DNA from: Erysipelotrichaceae bacterium
GTDB taxonomy: Bacteria > Bacillota_I > Bacilli_A > Erysipelotrichales > Erysipelotrichaceae
DNA length: 10,116 nt
Assembly: GCA_019415435.1 (NCBI GenBank)
Contig: DXZE01000053.1
Location: forward strand, 1 to 10,116
Direction of reading: 5' to 3'
Part shown: piece after piece, positions 5,830 through 10,116 of the stretch
Numbering within the stretch: the stretch's first letter is position 1
Layout: each line of letters begins with the position of its first letter
Position numbers and translations under genes: made by a program
The notes under the pieces: model-generated
What the model was told of the DNA's origin: nothing
Databases searched by the model: none
The model's input: the letters and a program-made list of their open reading frames with translations, nothing else

Positions 5830-7191
5830 TCAGTCCTTGAAGAATCTTTCTACAAGTTCTCTTGAATACTCTGCTGTTTCATCCATATCACCGAAGGACA
5901 TGATTTCACCAGCATAGTATGTATTGTATTTACCCTGCATAGCTTCGACATCATCATACCAGCCGGCAGCGTAATCTTCAGAGAAGATATGCGGGAAGTA
6001 ATACCACTTGCCTTCATTGATAACCTTATCCGCAGGATTATGCATTGTTCTTAAATCATTCAGAACTGTCTTCTGAGCTGCCTCATACGGGATCTCAGGC
6101 TTATCCTTATGATTTCTCAATACATATGTAACGATAGGCTGATTGATATCATCCTTCCATCTTCTGTAGTAAACCATCAGATGACCATAACGTTCCGGAG
6201 TCATGTTTTCAAATACATAGTAGGAGATTTCCGGATGATCCTCTGGCTTTGTTGTAACAGCCATAGTGTCATATCTTTCATAGTCAATCTTGTCAAAGTG
6301 TGACTTTTCATCTTCACGGATATCTGCGTAGTCTCCAAAGAACTGTAATGGAGCTGTGACAATCAGCTTGTCATATTCTTCAACCTTGCCATTAACAGTG
6401 ATATAAACCTTGTCATCTTTTCTTTCGACCTTTTCAATCTCAGAATTCAGACGGGCAGAATGCTTCAGCTTTCTGTCTAATGCTTCCCAGATAGACTGGG
6501 TACCGTCTTTCCATGTCCAGAGGTTTACATTAACAAAGTTCATGGTTGTCTGGAAATCCAGATACTTCAATACATAAGCAGCTGGAATCTCATCAAAGTA
6601 ACCATAACCGAAAGATGTGAACGGTCCAATCCAGATATCTTGTGTTAATTCAATACCATTCATCTCACAGAATTCCTTGAATGGCATAGCCAGGTCCTTC
6701 AGATTCTCATTAACACCTTCAATATGTTCTCTTTCAGGTGTAACAGCGTCGCCTTCATAACGTCCCTGGGCAACACCTCTGTGACCATTGACATCATATC
6801 CCTTGTACTTTGTTTCAAGCAGTTCACCAAGCTTCTTAACCTGGTTTCTCATCTTAAGAAGACGTGGAATCAGCATTGGATTCTTCTTAGGATTGAATGG
6901 ATCAATGACCTTACCATCCTTATCCTTATAGTTTCTGTTCAGTTTTGGTCCGTCATGTGTAACACCGGCAAACTCTTCTACATCATGAACTGCATAGTAT
7001 GAAGGAACACCCATAATAGCGCCCATTTCATATCTTCTGCCATTGTAATGCGGAGAATTGCACTTTCCACCTACATGATCATTTCTTTCGAGAATTGTGT
7101 AATTCTCATAACCTGCCTGTTCGAGATACATACCTGCTGAAAGTCCGGCAGGACCTGCACCGATTATGGCAATACGTGTATTCTTATCCAT
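5830..7191 (-). CDS. pai: Polyunsaturated fatty acid (linoleate) double-bond isomerase, PAI-like flavoprotein
   Basis: Strong resemblance, from memory, to the P. acnes isomerase PAI, which uses FAD to convert free linoleic acid to trans-10,cis-12 conjugated linoleic acid. Shared blocks: IAIIGAGPAGLSAGMYLEQA (7-26, FAD Rossmann), ILERNDHVGGKC (33-44), GRRYEMGAIMGVPSY (51-65), PAAYVLKYLDF (203-213), WYYFPHIFSEDYAAGWY (396-412) and YYAGEIMSFGDMDE (425-438). Arg88 and Phe193 of PAI, reported to hold the substrate carboxylate, align by eye with Arg86 and Phe219 here. The protein (453 residues) is longer than PAI (about 424), mainly through an insert around 133-158. ATG at 7189-7191 was chosen to match the PAI N-terminus; GGGGGGT 7 nt upstream would be an atypical ribosome site. 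A TTG at 7204-7206 preceded by AAGGG is an alternative. The regiochemistry is inferred. Confidence 0.88.
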   Translation of the reverse strand: MDKNTRIAIIGAGPAGLSAGMYLEQAGYENYTILERNDHVGGKCNSPHYNGRRYEMGAIMGVPSYYAVHDVEEFAGVTHDGPKLNRNYKDKDGKVIDPFNPKKNPMLIPRLLKMRNQVKKLGELLETKYKGYDVNGHRGVAQGRYEGDAVTPEREHIEGVNENLKDLAMPFKEFCEMNGIELTQDIWIGPFTSFGYGYFDEIPAAYVLKYLDFQTTMNFVNVNLWTWKDGTQSIWEALDRKLKHSARLNSEIEKVERKDDKVYITVNGKVEEYDKLIVTAPLQFFGDYADIREDEKSHFDKIDYERYDTMAVTTKPEDHPEISYYVFENMTPERYGHLMVYYRRWKDDINQPIVTYVLRNHKDKPEIPYEAAQKTVLNDLRTMHNPADKVINEGKWYYFPHIFSEDYAAGWYDDVEAMQGKYNTYYAGEIMSFGDMDETAEYSRELVERFFKD

Positions 7192-7223
7192 TATATTACC
7201 CCCCAATGAATACCCTTACATTT

Positions 7224-7229
7224 AGTATA
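7224..7229 (-). promoter_or_regulatory. Candidate -10 box for the isomerase gene
   Basis: TATACT on the minus strand, 32 bases before the isomerase ATG, preceded by ATG (a partial extended -10). No good -35 hexamer is seen at 16-18 bp, which may mean activator dependence or a weak promoter. Confidence 0.4.
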
Positions 7230-7234
7230 CATGA

Positions 7235-7248
7235 ATTTGTTAATAAAT
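7235..7248. promoter_or_regulatory. Near-palindrome between the divergent isomerase and ligase promoters
   Basis: ATTTGTTAATAAAT is a 14-bp inverted repeat with one imperfect pair. It is centred between the two divergent -10 boxes (7224-7229 minus, 7264-7269 plus), in the -35 regions of both. It does not match the TGGTNNNACCA sites of the nearby GntR gene, so a different regulator would bind. A+T-rich palindromes arise easily by chance. Confidence 0.3.
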
Positions 7249-7260
7249 GCACGAATAATG

Positions 7261-7269
7261 TGTTATACT
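7261..7269 (+). promoter_or_regulatory. Extended -10 promoter of the ligase/ACP/thioesterase operon
   Basis: TGTTATACT is an extended -10 (TG-N-TATACT). The nearest -35-like hexamer, TTGTTA at 7237-7242, is 21 bp away. Predicted start about 7276, giving a very short leader that just includes the GGAG ribosome site (7278-7281). Confidence 0.5.
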
Positions 7270-7288
7270 CTGCTTACGGAGATAGTTT

Positions 7289-8656
7289 GTGAACAGGTAT
7301 TCAGGTTTCAAGGATTTTCTGGATAAATCAGCTCAGGAATGCCCTGATCAGACAGCTTTTGTTTATGAATCAGACGGCAGGCATACATTTACCTACAGTC
7401 AGTTTCATGATGCGGTATATGCCCGTGCAGAAGCGTTAAAAGAAACACATAAAACATGTATCGGAATACTTTCTGATGGTTCTTACCATTGTATTATTGA
7501 GATTTTTGCGGCAAGTTTAGCCGGAATGCAGATAGTGATGTTAGACAGGATGTTACCGCAGGCATTGCTTGGTACATTGATTCAGTATACGGATGTTGAT
7601 TGTTTATATGGATCTGACTTACAGAAAGAAAAACTGAATCGTTTTTTAACCGATGGTGTCAAAGATGGTGATGGTAAGATATTATTTTTCACAAGCGGTA
7701 CAACTTCTCAATCCAAAGCAGTTGTATTAACAGATGCCTCTTTGATGGCTGCCGCATGGAATGGCAGTACGATGTTACCGATAGGAACAGATGATACTCT
7801 GATGTGCATGTTACCATTAGGACATGTGTTTGGCTTTGTATGCGGATTACTATGGGGATTGAATTGTCATGCCTCTATAGCCCTTGGCAGAGGTCCGCGT
7901 CATTATCTCGATGACCTTTCCTTCTTCAAACCTACTGTATTATCTGCCGTACCTTTATTATTAGGATTCTTAATCCAGCATGATCTTCTCAATGAAGAAT
8001 TGAAGCTGATACTAGTTGGAGCCGGTGATTGCCCAGATGCGATATTAGATGCAGTAAGAATGCATGGCATACACTTATCTTATGGATATGGATTAACCGA
8101 AACATCCTCTGGTGTAGCAATCAGTACATCTGGTGATCCAAGAGCCATGAATGTTTGTCCGGACGATACAATTACCATTAATGAAGATGGAGAGATACTG
8201 ATCCAGGCAGATTCTACAATGATGCTTGGCTATTACAAATTGCCTGATGACACAAAGGAAGTATTAAAGGATGGTATCCTGTATACAGGTGATCTTGGTT
8301 ATTATGATAATGAAGGAAAACTGCATTTAAACGGACGTAAGAAAGAAATGCTTGTTATGCCTAATGGTACCAAGATCTTTTTACCGGAATATGAGAATCA
8401 GATCAGAAAAGTATTGAATACTGAAAAAGAATTAGCTGTTGTATTACACAACAGTAAGCCAGTACTTGTAGTCAAAGATCTTAAAGTAAAGAAAGAAGAA
8501 GTCATGAACCAGCTTGGGGATATGATGAAGAATCTTCCAAGAGGATCACAATTAACAGATATCATAGAATTAGGACATGAATTACAGAAGACAGCGACAG
8601 GTAAAATAAAGCGCTGGGAAATTCAAAAGGAGATTGAAAATGCCGACAAGAGATGA
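7289..8656 (+). CDS. AMP-forming acyl ligase (fatty acyl-ACP/CoA synthetase, ANL superfamily)
   Basis: The 455-residue product has the core motifs of adenylate-forming enzymes. These are the P-loop FFTSGTTSQSKAVV (133-146), the central YGYGLTETSSG (265-275), YTGDLGYYD (332-340) with the ribose-binding Asp, the hinge NGRKKEML (348-355) and the C-terminal catalytic lysine in TATGKIKR (Lys439). It should adenylate a carboxylic acid and pass it to a thiol. The acyl carrier protein gene directly after it, overlapping by 17 bp, makes that ACP the likely acceptor. It is somewhat shorter than typical long-chain acyl-CoA synthetases. GTG start at 7289 with GGAG 7 nt upstream. First gene of a three-gene operon with ACP and acyl-ACP thioesterase, divergent from the fatty acid isomerase. 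The fatty acid substrate is inferred from context. Confidence 0.87.
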   Translation: MNRYSGFKDFLDKSAQECPDQTAFVYESDGRHTFTYSQFHDAVYARAEALKETHKTCIGILSDGSYHCIIEIFAASLAGMQIVMLDRMLPQALLGTLIQYTDVDCLYGSDLQKEKLNRFLTDGVKDGDGKILFFTSGTTSQSKAVVLTDASLMAAAWNGSTMLPIGTDDTLMCMLPLGHVFGFVCGLLWGLNCHASIALGRGPRHYLDDLSFFKPTVLSAVPLLLGFLIQHDLLNEELKLILVGAGDCPDAILDAVRMHGIHLSYGYGLTETSSGVAISTSGDPRAMNVCPDDTITINEDGEILIQADSTMMLGYYKLPDDTKEVLKDGILYTGDLGYYDNEGKLHLNGRKKEMLVMPNGTKIFLPEYENQIRKVLNTEKELAVVLHNSKPVLVVKDLKVKKEEVMNQLGDMMKNLPRGSQLTDIIELGHELQKTATGKIKRWEIQKEIENADKR

Positions 8657-8900
8657 AGTAATTGCGAAGACAAAGAAATTAATTGAAGAGAATGTTCCTG
8701 ACATGTATGGAAAAGATCTGAAAGAAGATACGATCCTGAATGTCGAAGGTAATGTAGATTCCATGGGATTTATTCTAGTATTAACGAAGCTGGAAGGCTT
8801 CTATAATGTCAAGATTCCTGATGATGAGTGGGATTCCTTACGTACCCTTGGTGATGTTGCGGATGCGGTGTTGCGTAATCTGAATAAGGATTCCAAATGA
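8640..8900 (+). CDS. Acyl carrier protein
   Basis: The 86-residue acidic four-helix protein has the carrier signature NVDSMGFILVL; Ser41 is the predicted 4'-phosphopantetheine site. The C-terminal half (VKIPDDEWDSLRTLGDVADAV) has the usual helix III/IV pattern. Met42 replaces the common Leu of DSL. ATG at 8640 was chosen over an in-frame TTG at 8634 because AAGGAG lies 7 nt upstream. It overlaps the ligase by 17 bp and the thioesterase by 4 bp (ATGA). Its place between a ligase and a thioesterase, with no synthase genes, points to a dedicated carrier rather than the housekeeping AcpP. Confidence 0.9.
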   Translation: MPTRDEVIAKTKKLIEENVPDMYGKDLKEDTILNVEGNVDSMGFILVLTKLEGFYNVKIPDDEWDSLRTLGDVADAVLRNLNKDSK

Positions 8901-9610
8901 GCATCTGGAAACAGACAATCCAGATCCGAAACAAGGATGTCAATCTGTATCAGAAACTGCGTACATCCCGTCTGATGGAAATACTGCAGGAAGTATGCAT
9001 TGCCCATACTGAAGCATTAGGTGCAGGCCGCACAAAGACTTTGGACAGAGGTTTTCTATGGGTTATTATCCAGCAGGAAATCAATATACAGAGAATTCCT
9101 GTCTATGATGAGACCATAACTGTTTCTTCATGGCCTGGTGATACCATGCATGTATTATTTCCAAGGTATTATCAGATCACAGATGAACATGAAAATATCA
9201 TCATACAGGGTTCTTCCTTATGGACATTAATTGATCAGAACACCCGAAAAATGATCTTTGCGGATCGTTATGGCATTACTGTACCAGGTGGAAAAACGGA
9301 TACAGATATTCCTCTTCCAAAGGCTATTGCAAAAGAAGAATGCGATCATCATGATATTTTCAAAGTGCCCTTCAGCTGGTGTGATCTGAATGGACATCTG
9401 AATAACACCAGATACTTTGACCTTGCAGAAGACAGGATACAGTCCGCTTCCTTAAACAGACAATTAACATCTGTTTCTGCAGAATATACTTCTGAAGCTC
9501 CTTTCAAAGAAACACTGCATATATCCTGGCATGAAGACAATGATCATGCCTATATATCCGGTGATCATGAGAAGAATTGTTTCAGGATACGGATGACTTA
9601 CAAAGATTGA
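8897..9610 (+). CDS. Acyl-ACP thioesterase (FatA/FatB-like double hotdog)
   Basis: Predicted cytosolic enzyme that hydrolyses acyl-ACP to free fatty acid and ACP. The 237 residues match the usual size of bacterial members and form two hotdog halves (about 1-130 and 150-237). The N-terminal half has the typical RTSRLMEILQEVCIAH and GFLWVIIQQEINI. The second half carries the catalytic stretch SWCDLNGHLNNTRYFD (160-175), with Asp163, Asn165 and His167 in the DxNxH arrangement, and Glu200 in EYTSEAPF. It starts at ATGA inside the ACP stop, with AAGGA 7 nt upstream, so it is translationally coupled to the ACP whose thioester it presumably cleaves. Together with the ligase it can load and unload one carrier. 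Chain-length or unsaturation preference cannot be read from the sequence. Confidence 0.9.
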   Translation: MSIWKQTIQIRNKDVNLYQKLRTSRLMEILQEVCIAHTEALGAGRTKTLDRGFLWVIIQQEINIQRIPVYDETITVSSWPGDTMHVLFPRYYQITDEHENIIIQGSSLWTLIDQNTRKMIFADRYGITVPGGKTDTDIPLPKAIAKEECDHHDIFKVPFSWCDLNGHLNNTRYFDLAEDRIQSASLNRQLTSVSAEYTSEAPFKETLHISWHEDNDHAYISGDHEKNCFRIRMTYKD

Positions 9611-9635
9611 ATAATTGACTGATTGCCTGTATAAT
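9607..9635 (+). promoter_or_regulatory. Promoter of tRNA-Thr
   Basis: TTGAAT (9607-9612) and TATAAT (9630-9635) are spaced 17 bp, with the -35 overlapping the thioesterase stop codon. The predicted start, about 9642, lies 10 bases before the tRNA. Confidence 0.6.
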
Positions 9636-9651
9636 ATCTGAGCAATCGTTT

Positions 9652-9724
9652 GCCGACTTAGCTCAGTTGGTAGAGCAACTCATTCGTAATGAGTAGGTCG
9701 TAGGTTCAACTCCTATAGTCGGCA
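9652..9724 (+). tRNA. tRNA-Thr (anticodon CGT)
   Basis: A full cloverleaf can be drawn. Acceptor arm GCCGACT/AGTCGGC is fully paired, followed by discriminator A. The D arm is GCTC-AGTTGGTA-GAGC. The anticodon arm is ACTCA-TTCGTAA-TGAGT, with anticodon CGT, which reads ACG (Thr). The variable loop is AGGTC and the T arm GTAGG-TTCAACT-CCTAT. It is 73 nt without an encoded CCA (CTA follows). No integrase or attachment-site duplication was seen beside it. Confidence 0.97.
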
Positions 9725-9726
9725 CT

Positions 9727-9773
9727 AACTTTCCTTTAAAAAAGGAAGGTTATTTAGCTTGTTAGCTTTTTTT
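9727..9773 (+). terminator. Probable terminator after tRNA-Thr
   Basis: AACTTTCCTTT (9727-9737) pairs with AAAGGAAGGTT (9741-9751), 11 bp with one T-G pair and an AAA loop. The T-run (9767-9773) comes 15 bases later, after a small AGCT/AGCT element, so this is not a textbook terminator; the hairpin might serve 3'-end processing instead. Confidence 0.5.
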
Positions 9774-9800
9774 ACGAAAACAGTGTATACTGTTGTCGTA
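9773..9800. promoter_or_regulatory. 28-bp inverted repeat over a -10-like box
   Basis: TACGAAAACAGT and ACTGTTGTCGTA are inverted copies with one mismatch around GTAT. The repeat contains TATACT (9786-9791), a possible -10 for the downstream RNA, with a poor -35 (TTAGCT, 9762-9767, 18-bp spacing). It could be an operator over that promoter or a hairpin in read-through RNA. Confidence 0.4.
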
Positions 9801-9945
9801 ATCCTAGACCGGACAAAGTTTTGGATTAAGTTATTAACGAGCTAGATTGAATGATTGAAATTAGCCGTTTCAATCATTCGCCCCAGAGAAGCTTTGCTTC
9901 TATACTTAGAGTAGTACTACTGTAAGAAAGAAGCAAGCTTTTTTT
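9798..9945 (+). ncRNA. Structured non-coding RNA or attenuator, class unknown
   Basis: No open frame explains this stretch, yet it is dense in base-paired elements. TAATCC/GGATTA closes a loop (9799-9804 with 9822-9827). GAATGATTGAAA and TTTCAATCATTC (9849-9879) form a perfect 12-bp hairpin with loop TTAGCCG. AGAAGC-TTT-GCTTCT (9887-9901) is a second hairpin. A third imperfect stem lies at 9905-9926. Bases 9889-9901 can instead pair with AGAAGCAAGCTT (9929-9940), with one bulged T, followed by a run of seven T (9939-9945): an intrinsic terminator competing with the local hairpin. No gene follows on this strand within the window, so a free-standing small RNA is more likely than a leader. The 5' end is a guess from the -10 box. 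I do not recognise the class; T-box, SRP and tmRNA signatures are absent. Confidence 0.5.
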
Positions 9946-9972
9946 ATTTATTTTTTTATATTTTTGATATTT

Positions 9973-10116
9973 TTATTTTTCTTCTTTTTTTTCTTCCGGC
10001 TCTTCCTGTGCAGACGCTTCCTCTATGGACTCCTTTAAAAATACCGTCTGCACATACGGCCACAGATAAGTTATAACCCCCGTCAGTGCTCCGTATTTTT
10101 CTTCCGTCGTCTCTGC
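9973..10116 (-). CDS. C-terminal end of an unidentified protein (partial)
   Basis: The minus-strand frame is open from the window edge to TAA at 9973-9975, giving the last 47 residues of a protein whose start lies outside. It has a mixed hydrophobic/aromatic stretch (GALTGVITYLWPYVQTVFL) that could be an amphipathic or membrane-associated helix, then a highly charged tail (EEPEEKKEEK). Acidic-lysine tails of this kind occur in many unrelated proteins, so no family is assigned. It converges on the non-coding RNA, and no clear T-tract terminator serves this strand. Confidence 0.65.
   Translation of the reverse strand, partial: AETTEEKYGALTGVITYLWPYVQTVFLKESIEEASAQEEPEEKKEEK

Noticed and set aside
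5830..7191. Oleate hydratase (myosin-cross-reactive antigen) or generic amine oxidase
   Set aside because: The length, and the blocks GRRYEMGAIMGVPSY and YYAGEIMSFGDMDE, match the PAI isomerase rather than the much longer oleate hydratases; amine-oxidase annotation would reflect only the shared FAD fold.
9652..9724. tRNA gene as an integration site for a mobile island
   Set aside because: No integrase, no duplicated tRNA 3' end and no mobile genes are seen in the flanking sequence.
9725..9945. T-box leader or known riboswitch after the tRNA gene
   Set aside because: The T-box core and the highly conserved riboswitch cores I can recall are absent, and no same-strand gene follows within the window.
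1..10116. CRISPR array or insertion sequence
   Set aside because: No regularly spaced repeats, transposase gene or terminal inverted repeats were found.

Overview
The window looks like the chromosome of a low-GC, A+T-rich Gram-positive bacterium of the Bacillota. The evidence is strong AAGGAG-type ribosome sites, short intrinsic terminators, TATAAT-type promoters, a Firmicute-style uridine phosphorylase and a FadR/FCD-type GntR regulator. A gut or rumen anaerobe, for example of the Erysipelotrichia, would fit, but this is a guess from gene content and not a taxonomic result.

Layout. Bases 1-443 hold no intact gene, only a short protein-like fragment on the minus strand. Bases 453-1986 (minus) are a two-gene unit: a HAD-fold protein that has lost its catalytic aspartates, overlapping uridine phosphorylase and ending in a terminator. 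Bases 2070-4846 (minus) are a tight two-gene operon: a phytoene-desaturase/retinol-saturase-like flavoprotein followed by an FAD-NAD(P)-[2Fe-2S] reductase. Divergent from it is a GntR/FCD regulator (4990-5682). The shared promoter region has two copies of TGGTNNNACCA, in opposite orientation, one at each predicted transcription start. Next comes a minus-strand gene (5830-7191) that I recognise as a close relative of the Propionibacterium/Cutibacterium acnes polyunsaturated fatty acid isomerase (PAI), which makes trans-10,cis-12 conjugated linoleic acid. Divergent from it is a translationally coupled trio: an AMP-forming acyl ligase, a dedicated acyl carrier protein and an acyl-ACP thioesterase (7289-9610). 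The window ends with tRNA-Thr(CGT), a structured probable non-coding RNA with its own terminator, and the C-terminal end of an unidentified minus-strand gene.

How the genes may work together. The central 7.5 kb reads as a fatty-acid-handling locus: a regulator of a family that often senses small acids, a flavin double-bond isomerase, a flavin saturase/desaturase with its own electron-supplying reductase, and a module that activates, carries and releases acyl chains. The working hypothesis is a linoleate isomerisation and biohydrogenation (detoxification) locus of the trans-10 type. The isomerase identity is well supported. The reductive role of the other flavoprotein, and the coupling to the ligase/ACP/thioesterase module, are inferred from gene order.
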